NCBI RefSeq assembly: GCF_029784155.1
Contig: NC_073692.1
Span: 278,400,413-278,464,412 of the forward strand
DNA length: 64,000 nt
DNA from: Uranotaenia lowii
Lineage: Eukaryota > Arthropoda > Insecta > Diptera > Culicidae
Reading direction: 5' to 3'
Part shown: positions 54,152 through 64,000 of the stretch, piece after piece
Numbering within the stretch: the stretch's first letter is position 1
Layout of the letters: every line of letters begins with the position of its first letter
Notes under the pieces: model-generated
Database searches by the model: none
Told to the model about the DNA's origin: nothing
Seen by the model: the letters and a program-made list of their open reading frames with translations, nothing else
Translations under genes and position numbers: made by a program

Positions 54152-57100
54152 TTCTGTCTGTTCCCTATAGACTCAGAAACTACTGAACCGATTTACGTGA
54201 AACTTGGCAGGTGGGGGTATTGGAGGCCGGGGAAGGTTCCTATTATAGTTTGGGACCCTTCCCCCTAACAGGAAGGGGGGGAGGGGCCTCCCAAACAAAA
54301 GGCAATTTTTGCATAACTCGAAAACCAATCAAGCAAATGGTATCAAATTTGGCATGGGGTGGTATTTGGGAATGGAAAATATTTCAATGAATTTAAGGTA
54401 CCCCTCTCTCCTCTCAGTGCAGTGGGGTGATAAGAAGGGGGGAGGGGGACTACCTTACAATTTTTCATGTAACTCGAAAACTATTCAAGATATTGGATCC
54501 AAATTTGGCATGAGAAGGTATTTTGATACGAAAAATATTTCAATGATTATTTGAAACCCCTCCCTTTTTGCAGTTGAAAAGGGGAGGGGCCTCTTTAATA
54601 TTTTTTTACATAACTCAAAAACTTATAAAGCAAATGGAACCAAATTTGTCATGGGAAGGTATTTGGATACGAAAAATATTTCTATGATTATTTGAGACCC
54701 CTCCCTCTTTTCAGTAGGGAGATCTAAAGGGGGGAAGGGCCCTCTTTTTAATTTTTAAATAACTCAAATACTAATCAAGCAAATGGAATCAATTTGGGCA
54801 TGGGCGGATATTTGAGAACGTGACATGTTCTAATGATTGTTTGAGACCCCTTACTTCTTCCAGCGGGGAGAAAGAAAACAGGGAGGGAAGTTCCATACAA
54901 TTTTTATTGCATAACTCAAGAACTACAACAGCAAATGGAACCAAATTTGGCATGGAACGATATTTGGATACGAGAAATGCTTCTTTGAATATTTGGTATC
55001 CCTTAATCCTTCAAAAAGGTGGATGAAAAGGGGGAGGAGAGGTCTCCCTTACAATTTTCAGCATAACTGGACAGTTGATCGAGGAAACATATTAGGGCAT
55101 GTGAGGGTATGCGGATACGAGAAATGTTTCTATTATAAATGGAAGCCCCTTTTTTTCAGCGGAACGATCTAAAGGGGGAATGGAGGGCTTCTATACCATT
55201 TTTTCGCATAACTCGAGAATTAATCGAGCAAATGAAACCAAATTTGGTTTCATAAAGTTTTTGAGAACGAAAAATACTTTTATGAATATTAAAATCTCCT
55301 CCCTTCATTCAATGGGAAGAACGGAAGGGGGGATGGTACTTCATTTAAAGTTAATGCACAACTCAAGAATTTACTACGCAAATGAAACCAAATTTGGCAT
55401 GGGATGGTATTTCAATACAAAAAAATTACGAGGATCTTTGTACTCGAAAAAAATGGGCATGATTATTAAAGACCACGACATCTATACAGCAAGGGATGAT
55501 GGAAAGGACAGTAGGGGCTCTCTTATCAATTTTTAGCATAAATCCAGAACATATCATGCAAAAACAATCATATTTTTAAAGTTGTTTGCATAAGATTAAT
55601 TTGAGACCTTCCTTTTTCAGGGCGAAGCCTAAAGAAACAGATTAAAATTATCGGAACTTATGAATCAAGATTCAGAAAATGAGTTTAAGCCATCTTTGTG
55701 TTTCAATTCGAAACTCCAGCTGCAGCTCACATTTCAGAGCGGTTTTCTTTTGGATTATGTTATAATTTGATTCAAAATAATGCCAATTAAACAATTAAAA
55801 TTTGAATAATTTCCGAAAATATCATTTGTTTTTGAAAGGGGTAGCAAAGCACACCGGGTCAGCTAGTGATTTATAAATGACAACACATCATGATGCACAG
55901 AACGATATAAATTTCGTAAATTAATCTGTCGTTAGGCTTAGCATTCCTGAATTTGTCCAGTTAGCATTCAAGTCAGGAAATAAAAAAAAACTGAGCAAAA
56001 AAATCCAAGCAATTTTTCCAATATTTGGAAAAATCTAATCGATGAGAATAGTTCAAAATAAGATATTTCAATTCAACGTTACAATACCACTTTCACAACA
56101 ACCACGTTCAAGTCATTTTTTTTGTAATAATTACTTTATTTGACACGGCTCAAACCTTTCAGTATTACTTCCTTTCAAGTCGTAAAAAACTTCGCAAAAG
56201 TGATGAACTGTGAAATCTCTTTAAAAAATTTCGAGGAATGTGAATCAATCGGGGCCAGAAACGGATATTTTACCTCAATATTCTGGCAGCTGGCCCACAC
56301 CAACTTTTTTTAAAACTCTACGTTGAAAAACTGGGCTAGTCTTGATAAGCCCATGCCATCTGAAATACTTTTTCTAGATTGATTGGCTTTGATTGAATTT
56401 ATCATTAATTTTATCAGTAACTTACTATATACATATTGGAGAAATTTTGGAAGTGTTCAGTTTAAAAAGTTTTCTTACATAATATGTTAGTTTAGATTTC
56501 ATCAAAGGGATTTAATGTTCATAAAAAAGAGTAAGTTCAAACCACTCGCGAACATAATTCGTTTCTGAATCGGTCCCCCTGATGAAGGTTTGGTTGTCAT
56601 TCATAAACCAATGTTCACAAATTTTCTGAAACAACTTGAGGTGTTTATAATCATCACTTTGTTTATTTGAGTAATAAGTTTAAAGTTTCAAAAATTAAAA
56701 AAAAATTTGTGGAAATTCTGGACTTCCGACTTTTTGAAATGAAAGCTTTTTTTTGTGCTTCCTTTCCAACCGAATTTCATCAATGTTTTCAAAAGCCTTT
56801 TTGTTGTATGAGTGAAGCCCGGTGTTCCATCGTCGCATAGAACTTTACGCTCAGCTGACGTCATTCTGTCAGTGGCCTTATATTCAGAATAGCCAACGAT
56901 TCTGTTAACTGTCAATTGAGCATTGTTGGTAAAGATCTATTGCACATTGCTGGTGGCCAAGAATCGGATCATTGAAACGGCAAACAATTGGTACGGCGGC
57001 CAAGTAATTGGAGCACCGTAGTGAGTACTTTGCATGCATTTTGCTCACAATAATGAAAGTTCTATAGAGAAAACATATTTTTGTTGAATTCTAAGCATAT

Positions 57101-57210
57101 TAGCAAGTAAATTCTTCAAAGGATGTTCTATGGTGCACTCAACAGGAAGGTTGGAATATTGAAAAAAGGGTAGACCATGCCTTAGGTGCCAAGGTCGGGT
57201 ACATTTACCC
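52703..57210. mobile_element. Possible TA-flanked inverted-repeat element hosting a Helitron
   Basis: Left end GGGTAAGTGAGCCCTATTTTGG and right end (complement) GGGTAAATGTACCCGACCTTGG, both flanked by TA, share the first bases and the TTGGCA phrase. 4.5 kb, including the 1.8-kb Helitron. No transposase was found in the remainder, so the pairing may be by chance between two relics. Confidence 0.35.
54087..55866 (+). mobile_element. Non-autonomous Helitron with internal tandem array
   Basis: Starts TCTATATATATAAAAATGAA after A and ends ACCGGGTCAGCTAG before T. The 3' hairpin is present in degraded form (GGGTAGCAAAGCACACC). Right after the start is a (GTCT)n microsatellite (54110-54160). The interior is nine units near 150 bases marked by CATAACTCGAAAAC ... 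CAAATTTGGCATGGG and purine-rich AAGGGGGGAGGG, starting about 54314, 54471, 54611, 54761, 54912, 55063, 55209, 55369 and 55539. No protein is encoded. Confidence 0.82.
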
Positions 57211-57579
57211 TATCACTCCACCACCGTTTTTGCGTAATGGCACGATTTCCGATCCAACATAAACAGAGCATAAACTTAGTGGGACTTATTGAAGTGCTTT
57301 GCAGAGAAAACGCATTTGGAGACAGTCTTTTTTACATTTTTAGCCATTCATCGTGTCAATCCGAATGCCATAAGGATCACGCAGAAAAAGAATGGGGAGT
57401 CGTTTCTACAAAACGTTTTGTTATTTTATTTTATATTTTCAATACAGATTTTTCGATAGCTTTCACAAAATAAATGAATATAAATAAATTCAAAATTTTG
57501 TTATTTGCACACACACCCTTTTTACTTTTTTGAATTTAAATTTGGTTTATTTTTAAATGGAAAAGAGGTTATTACAATC

Positions 57580-58290
57580 AACGTGTCGAAAAAAATTAGC
57601 CGAGATTTGCCCGGGAAGAATCCCATTGCAGTGGCAAACAGGATGGAACTATTGAACTGAGGAAAAAAAGCCGGTTTAGTTCCCAATTAAACTGAGATAT
57701 AAAGGTGAAAGTGCATTATTCACTGTTCTTTTTAAATTTTAATTACGTGTTTTTTTTATTTTTTGTTTCAGGAATGACTGGCGGAATCAAAGGCTGAGCA
57801 GAAATGAAAGCAGTGCCAAAAACTCAAGCTCGTTCCCACCGATCCCGACGACGGAATGTTTTGTTCAGCAGCGCCGGCTTATTTTGAAGCTGTGTTAAGT
57901 TGTCCGGGGCCATAGGTAACTGGGCCATAGGTAAATTTCAATACATATCCTCATTTGAAAGTTTTTCTAATTATTTTTATTTATTTGAACAGTGCTGAGT
58001 GAATGCCCTAAACACCTGTCTTCAGGCAAATTGGATGCTATGACGTTACTCCAGGACTCGGGCCGGTATGATCAGCGTTGGCAAATTGTCGCTTTGCTCC
58101 TTCCTGGGCCGACATCAACATCTTCTCGCTCTCCCGATGGTAGCCGGTTAGGAAGGTAGAACAAACCTACCCCCGCACTGCTGCTGCAGAACGTAATGCA
58201 CCTTCGACGGGAACCACTGCTGGTGGCGACAATTTGATTGTTTTTGTGGTAATATCATCAATTTTCATATATGAATAAAAAAAATTAAAA
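57580..58290 (+). pseudogene. GC-richer island with exon-like pieces, family unknown
   Basis: 57770-57920 and 57992-58240 are markedly GC-richer than their surroundings. A frame open from 57992 to TAG 58157-58159 reads LSECPKHLSSGKLDAMTLLQ and then a Ser/Pro-rich end, right after an acceptor-like TTATTTGAACAG. The preceding block ends near a donor-like GGTAAC. No domain was recognised. It may be a decayed gene or retrocopy. Confidence 0.3.
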
Positions 58291-58757
58291 TGAGTTTTTG
58301 TTTATTCTTCCTCCTTTGGAACCCAATAAATAACATTCATGCAAATAGAAACCAATCTATTTTTTTACTTTTATTTCGAAATACAACTTTTTTGTCTTAA
58401 TTCGAGTTTCTTTTATTTTAGAACCAAAATTATTGTTATTTTGACAGTTATTATGCATCATTTTCAAAAAGGGGCTATTTTATTTTCAATCAAACGATAA
58501 TTTTAAATTGAATCGACGTTTTTTGTCAGTGTTATCAAAAATATATTTGTGCTTTTTCCCAACCAAAATTTTTATTATTTTTGGCCGAAATCTTATTATT
58601 TTTAAAATATATTTTTCTGCGTGATGGTAAAGTGTCGTTAATAAAACTTAGAAAAAAATCGTGCCAATCATTATGAAAGACTGAGTAATTTGCAGTTTAC
58701 GCAGATCGTTAGCCTATTCAAGTACTAGTCATTATTTTTTCAATTTTTCTCCTTGTA

Positions 58758-59805
58758 GGGTTAGTTGCCCTACTTTGGACCCTTCAAGCGGTGGTTTTTA
58801 AATAATCATGTTTTTCTCAAAAATGGACGGGAAATTTATATCCATTATTATATTCATTTATAAGTCATGATCTTCTCTGCAAGTTTCAATGAAAATTTTC
58901 AACATAGATTTCACCGTTATTGAGAGATTTGCAAAGATATGAATGATCCAAAGTTCCAACATTGAACCTACTGTTCATATTTTGGTACTGGACCGGTTCC
59001 TTTAAATGGACCTGGAACTAAAATTCATATAAAAGTATGATTTTTCGGAAATAAATAAACAAATTTATTGAAAATGTAATCTTCAATCAATTATTATCGT
59101 ACAAAAGTATTACAGCTTTTTAACATTAAAAAAAAACTTAAATTTCTTTTATGAATATCACAAACACTTTCATCCCCAGTCAGCTCTATCAGCAGAACAA
59201 TAGCTGAAACTTGTTTGTGTCTACTTTCTTGTAGTTTATGAGCGTAAAGCTGGCAAAAACTGTTAGAAATATTCAATATTGGTTCAGAATTATGCCTCAA
59301 TCAAAAATTCGCATTTTTGTTGATTTGTTGGTATTGATACAAAGTTTTGGTGATGTTAGGTCTAAACATGGGACATCAAAGTCGAAAGTTTCCTATATTT
59401 GGACCCGGTGCAAATTTTCCGAGTTTTCCATTGATTTTCATGAATTTTAAGAAAAATTGGTAGGATGGTTCATATTCTTCACAATGAAAGTAATTTTCCT
59501 TTAAACTTTGGCTTGGACAGTAAAAAATCGCGATTTTTCCTTGAACACTCTAATTTTTTGAAACGCGCCCCACTAAATGAGCTGTTTGATTTACTACTGA
59601 TGAGGGGGTACATTTTTAAAAACGTTGAAAATTTAATCAGAAAGGCTTTTAATGTCAAAAAACGGTATGGTTGGGTTCAGGAAGAATAAGCGTTCATTGT
59701 GTGCAAAGGAATATATTAATTCTATGCCAGCAAAAAAAACGATTTACAATTTTCGACATTTTAGGACTAAAGTAGGCTCTAGGTCCGAAGTAGGAGCACT
59801 CACCC
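58758..59805. mobile_element. 1.05-kb inverted-repeat element, TA-flanked
   Basis: Ends GGGTTAGTTGCCCTACTTTGG and, complemented, GGGTGAGTGCTCCTACTTCGG, with GACC following both, are flanked by TA (58756-58757, 59806-59807). No transposase. The end sequence resembles the candidate element at 52703-57210. Confidence 0.65.
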
Positions 59806-59826
59806 TATATCTCCGGTAAATACAGG

Positions 59827-62497
59827 TGACATTTGGGTTTTTTTTTATTATCTGACGGGTTTGCGCCGGGGGTCTTCAGATTTTCCCCAAAATTGAAAAT
59901 TTGGTTCATTTTTGCGACTTCAAAACACATGTATTTTTTTAGATTTCTAACATTTTTATCTTTTGAGTTAGCTTCGGTTGGATTTTTTGTCAATAAAAAA
60001 TAACCATTTTTCAAAGCTACATAACTCTGTTATTTTTCAACGGAAATTATAAAATAGCACATCAAAATGCATTGAAATTTTATCAGCGTTCCAAATAAAA
60101 TAGTTTTGAAAAAATAAATAAAGACCTTCAATATGAAAAGTTGTAAATAAACTTTAAATGGCGTCTAAAAGTACCGTCTGCACCACCGAATATTTTGCAA
60201 AAAATACCATTGAATAGCTCAATTTATGATGCAACTTTCATATGAAGACACCAAAGTGGGCCATCAACTCCTTGAAGAGTTATGAAAGAAATAATGACAA
60301 CAAATCTCTTTTTTTGCATCGGAAACAAACAATGGTCGAACAACTGCACTCACATATGGAGGAAGCGCGCACTTCTAACAACATGTAAACAAAAGAACTT
60401 ATTAAAGCAGGTAAAAAACACTACTTTTTGTGCTTTGTAGACTGCCCCTACTCGCATAACAGTCCCATATGAATTTTCGTCATTTTATGTGAACATAGGG
60501 ATTCAAAAGAAAACACTAAAAAAAAGAGTTTGTTCTACAAATTTCGAAAAAAATATCAATTTGTGGCCGTCCTATATAAAATATACCCGAATTACAATTC
60601 CATATGTGAAATACCACGGGTTTGGTTACTTTTCAATACTTCTTTCGGCGAAATAGTCTTTGATTTATTGCTTTGATTCATTTTAAAAAAAAAATAACTC
60701 ACTTGATGTCGAATGATGCACACGAGTTTTCGAAGGCAGGTCTGACTTCCTTAGGAATGACTTCCTGAGCGAAAAACTATCGAATGCAATCAAAAATCGT
60801 AAAAAGATTCAACTTACAATGTGGAATTTACGATATTTTGTATGTTTCTTTTTCTGAAAATTGCATTTAGAAGTTCAAAATTGATCAAATTTAAGTCTTA
60901 TAAAGTAGCTTGGTGTGAAAAAAATATTCTGTATGGGACTGTTATGCAAGTAGATTTGAAAAAGGTTTCAAATATGGTCGATTAACAGTCCCATAATGAA
61001 TAAAAATGGTGCTCTCGACCTTACCAATAACCCAATTTCGAAAATTTCAGGTCTTACGATTTATTATGCCGAAAGTGGAGATCACATTTTAAGAATGTAT
61101 TCCAAAACAGGAAAAGCTGATTTTCTCGCTTGCTTGTTTTTGCATATGGGACTGTTATGAAAGTAGGGGCGGTAGTGTGTTGCAGCTAAACTGACTTCAT
61201 GTTATACCCAAAAATCTAATAACATATTTGTTTATACCCAGTTTTGCACCAGGTCACAACAAGTTTTGCAAATTTTGCTGTCATTTTTAGAAGTTTATGC
61301 GCTCAGTTTTGCATCCGTAATTCTCCAGATTTGATGGAGATAAAATGGACGGTGGAACACTGAAGATTCGTTTGTGAGCGATCGAGGTAGCAAAACACTG
61401 ACGACGAATTATGTTCGTTCTAGTATGGTAAACCTCAAAACTGGGCGAATGGAGAAAACGTATACGGTAAAAGTATCATATTTTCAATGTCATATTACCT
61501 ACAATGGGAATGATGCTTTTTACAGCCTGGGCTGGCCATACTGAGCTCTTCGATTATTTCTACATTTGTGCCACACTCTTTGTTTTTGATCAATGGGAAA
61601 GGATTTTGATGTCCAGTACTTAGCTCCCGATATAAAAACTATATAAAGCACGTCTATATTTCATTTTTAATCACATTTTTGTGATCCCAAATACAGGGAC
61701 TGAACCTTTTACTATTGGCATTGATTTTGCTTCACAATGATTTTTGATCGAAAAGTTAATAAGTTATATAGCATACGACCAGATTGTAAAATGAACATTT
61801 CCATTATTTGTTATATCACATTAACAATACGATACTAAGAATTTGGTTTAAAATTTAAAGTCAGTTATGCTGCAAACACTCCACAAAGCACGAAAAAGTA
61901 GTGTTTTTTACCTGCTTTGGTAAGTTCTTTTGTTTCCATGTTGTTAGAAGTGCGCGCTTCCTCCATATGTGAGCGCAGTTGTTCGACCATTGTTTGTTTT
62001 CGTCGCAAAAAAAGAGATTTATCGTCGTTATTGCTTTCATAACTCTTCAAGGAATTGATGGCCCACTTTGGTGTCTTCAGATGAAAGTTGCATCATAAAT
62101 TGAGCTATTCAATGGTATTTTTTGCAAAATATTCGGTGGTGCAGACGGTACTTTTAGACGCCATTTAAAGATTATTTTCAACTTTTCATATTGAAGGTCT
62201 TTATTTATTTTTTCAAAACTATTTTATTTGGAACGCTGATAAAATTTCAATGCATTTTGATGTGCTATTTTATAATTTCCGTTGAAAAAATAACAGAGTT
62301 ATGTAGCTTTGAAAAATGGTTATTTTTTATTGACAAAAAAATCCAACCGAAGCTAACTCAAAAGATAAAAATGTTAGAAATCTAAAAAAATACATGTGTT
62401 TTTAAGTCGCAAAAATGAACCAAATTTTCAATTTTGGGGAAAATCTGAAGACCCCCGGCGCAAATTGTCAGATAATAAAAAAAAATCCCCATTTGTC
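59827..62497. mobile_element. 2.7-kb foldback element with ~630-bp arms
   Basis: The left arm begins GACATTTGGG with TTATTATCTGACGGGTTTGC and CGCCGGGGGTCTTCAGATTT. Its complement ends the right arm at 62497. Arms match for about 615 bases to AGCAGGTAAAAAACACTAC. The left arm is then broken by a 731-bp MITE and resumes at 61173 with GTGTTGCAGC...CTGACTT, matching the right arm near 61860. The true loop is only about 640 bases and has no recognised gene. Target duplication not resolved. Superfamily unknown. Confidence 0.75.
60442..61172. mobile_element. MITE with CTGCCCC ends, copy B
   Basis: Ends CTGCCCCTACTCGCATAACA and, complemented, CCGCCCCTACTTTCATAACA, both followed by GTCCCATATG. Flanks TAGA and TAGT make a 4-base duplication with one mismatch. 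It sits inside the left arm of the 59827-62497 foldback, whose right arm shows the empty site. Relative of copy A at 29459-30615. Confidence 0.75.
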
Positions 62498-62548
62498 AAC
62501 GATAAATTTCTGGTTGGAAACCTGCCAGATCACCTCTAAAATTTCGTT

Positions 62549-62974
62549 TTGCTGTCCATTATGAAATTTTTCAAAATATCTCCCCACTGGCAGTCCAAAT
62601 ATTTTGAGCACGATTTGGCCACCGTATTTTGTTTATTTTACCGGTGGGAAGCTTTTCTACTTTGTAGAAATGAAGTCAGGCCTGTTTATAAGACTGCTTT
62701 TAAGCTAGAAAAAAACTCTCACATTCCTAAACTTCATGAAATCAATAATTTTCAATTTTATTCAAATTTTAGCTTATACTTGGATCCGCTAGGACTAACG
62801 ATTTACTATGCGAACTTTGGTCGAATAGTTGATTTCCAGCTGTTTTTAGGATCTCCCAATGGGACTTTTAAAGATTTTTCACGATTCTGCCCAAAAAATT
62901 TTGTTAATCAACTTCAGTATTGGACGCTATCTCATAAATCACTTGACAGACTTGAGATGATTTCACCACGGTGA
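62549..62974 (+). CDS. 141-codon open frame, unknown
   Basis: Starts just outside the right foldback end and runs to TGA at 62972-62974. The product begins MLSIMKFFKISPHWQSKYFE and is rich in Phe, Leu and Tyr. No domain was recognised, and no promoter or splice pattern supports it. A phrase GATTTGGCCACCGTATTTTG recalls mariner sequence near 17990 on the opposite strand, so it could be a shadow of an old transposase. Low confidence that it is a gene. Confidence 0.2.
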   Translation: MLSIMKFFKISPHWQSKYFEHDLATVFCLFYRWEAFLLCRNEVRPVYKTAFKLEKNSHIPKLHEINNFQFYSNFSLYLDPLGLTIYYANFGRIVDFQLFLGSPNGTFKDFSRFCPKNFVNQLQYWTLSHKSLDRLEMISPR

Positions 62975-63222
62975 ACATGATGAAACCGGCCAACACGAGC
63001 AATCGAGCTCTGCCGATCAATTGCTGGACTACATATCATGTAACACGAATTTATGTAAAAAAAAAACATAAAACTCTGTAGATACTAAAACACCACTGTA
63101 TCCAAATTTAAGTGAACAATTGGATATGGATCAAAGCAAAAACTGTTCCCGAATCCGTTCGTTACAAGACCCCGGGGATCAAATTAGCATCGGCTTTCCT
63201 CAACCCCGAGCTCACTCGAACT

Positions 63223-63257
63223 TATAAAAGCAAATAACGGTACCGAAAACGGTCAGT
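63223..63257 (+). promoter_or_regulatory. TATA box plus Initiator core promoter
   Basis: TATAAAA at 63223-63229 and TCAGT at 63253-63257. If the A at 63255 is +1, the TATA box starts at -32, the standard arthropod arrangement. It points toward the gene starting at 63939. Confidence 0.6.
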
Positions 63258-63279
63258 ATTCTTTTACACTTTCAAATCG

Positions 63280-63339
63280 ATGCCGAACGATTTGTTTTCT
63301 GCACTTTTTGCACTTCTTATCATAAGCAACTGGACCTAG
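63280..63339 (+). other. Upstream ORF or alternative leader exon (19 codons)
   Basis: The first ATG after the predicted start site opens MPNDLFSALFALLIISNWT and stops. It lies about 25 bases into the predicted transcript. If translated it would precede the main start. It is hydrophobic, so a spliced alternative signal peptide is another possibility. Confidence 0.35.
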
Positions 63340-63938
63340 CACTTTAATGTAAAATTTAGTTTGATTGGCTGTTTTACATTTACACATTATTAAATATTAA
63401 CAACTCATACTCCAACTAAATCAATAATAGATCATTGGTAAAATTTACATAGATAATTCAATCGATAATTTATTAAACAGTCAACTTTTCTACCAAAAAC
63501 TTGAAGGAGTAGAATTAATTCAAGAGTTGATTCTCCGTATTTGTAAAGTAATTGCTATGAATACAAAGTTGAACAAGTTAACCAACAATAAATCCATTTT
63601 TAAACACCTACCTACTGTTAGGTCTTTCTTATAACAGCTAATTAAAGTGCATTCGGTACTGTTGTGATGTGCAAACGAAATTGGAATTCGCTTTCACAGC
63701 CACAGCTGGAAGCGAATACCTACTTAATTTATACCAAATTGCACATGCAAGGTCGAGTAGCGAACAAGGACTAATTGAAACAAATGCTAAGCGGACAGTT
63801 TAAGTTCTCATCGACGCCGGCCCAGAACTAGTTAGAATGCAGTATTATCTAGATCCATCGCCGGAATAAACTGTGTTTGCAGCAGGAAAAATTTGGTTAT
63901 TAAGAAAAATAATCTCCGAATTGTATCAGCTCAGTGGC

Positions 63939-64000
63939 ATGGTGTTGAGAATGGTCAAATTTACTTGTGGTGGAATATTGGTGCTGGCAGCAGCTCTGCC
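63939..64000 (+). CDS. 5' end of a probable secreted-protein gene (cut by window edge)
   Basis: The ATG at 63939 opens MVLRMVKFTCGGILVLAAAL to the window end. A short basic start and a hydrophobic core ending in Ala residues is a signal-peptide pattern, so the product is probably secreted or membrane-bound. An in-frame stop at 63867-63869 lies upstream, with no earlier in-frame ATG after it. A splice acceptor-like CTGTGTTTGCAG ends at 63881, so the leader may be spliced from the promoter at 63.22 kb. The protein family cannot be told from 20 residues. Confidence 0.55.
   Translation, partial: MVLRMVKFTCGGILVLAAAL

Noticed and set aside
54107..54160. Functional role for the (GTCT)n tract
   Set aside because: Simple microsatellite at the usual place in this Helitron type; no further support.
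54309..55536. Plus-strand frames of 68-118 codons with NG(I/T)KFGM(G/E) repeats
   Set aside because: Translations of the ~150-bp Helitron array; the repeat is DNA-level and frames break at each unit.
57186..57473. 95-codon plus-strand gene
   Set aside because: No recognisable domain and no upstream promoter; overlaps the possible element end at 57210.

Overview
This is AT-rich, intron-containing eukaryotic DNA dominated by transposable elements. The element mix points to a mosquito (Culicidae). It includes two copies of a mariner-type transposon with a DD37E catalytic triad (the ITmD37E type), a full-length Juan-like Jockey-clade LINE, a BEL/Pao LTR retrotransposon, RTE-like LINE debris, tRNA-related SINE-like repeats, short Helitrons and many MITE or foldback repeats. 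No ribosomal RNA gene, functional tRNA gene or CRISPR array is seen. The species call is inference from element types.

Layout. 0.6-1.9 kb: ITmD37E copy 1. 2.0-6.4 kb: long-armed foldback elements mixed with two nested RTE-like LINE fragments. 8.1-13.55 kb: the 3' end of a LINE split by a BEL/Pao element that kept both LTRs, gag and protease but lost most of pol; a four-unit palindromic repeat array stands in its place. 13.6-15.7 kb and 24.6-27.2 kb: non-repetitive DNA without clear genes, possibly regulatory. 15.7-18.5 kb: two dead mariner-type elements, one carrying an internal inverted duplication and one carrying a hAT-type MITE. 19.5 kb: a short Helitron. 20.07-24.57 kb: the Juan-like LINE on the minus strand, with an intact 885-residue ORF2. 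27.2-29.1 kb: a MITE and ITmD37E copy 2. 29.2-32.7 kb: a Buster-type hAT element with a decayed transposase. 32.8-36.2 kb: further inverted-repeat elements and a SINE-like repeat.

Two small host-type gene candidates stand out. A four-exon model at 36.42-37.28 kb (plus strand) encodes a BEN-like DNA-binding protein of 180 residues. An exon at 48.56-48.84 kb encodes a small lysine-rich protein with a classical nuclear localisation signal. Between and around them (37.9-49.8 kb) lies a diverged satellite-like region with a 1.55-kb tandem duplication, a minus-strand Helitron, and a second repeat family present twice in each orientation.

50-62.5 kb is again repeats: SINE-like copies, a 1.8-kb Helitron with an internal ~150-bp array, terminal-inverted-repeat elements and a 2.7-kb foldback element. 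At the right edge a canonical TATA/Initiator pair (63.22-63.26 kb) precedes the start of a gene whose first 20 residues look like a signal peptide; the window ends inside it.

The elements do not form a pathway. They form a nesting record: foldback, LINE, LTR, hAT, Helitron and MITE insertions lie inside one another, many with readable target-site duplications.
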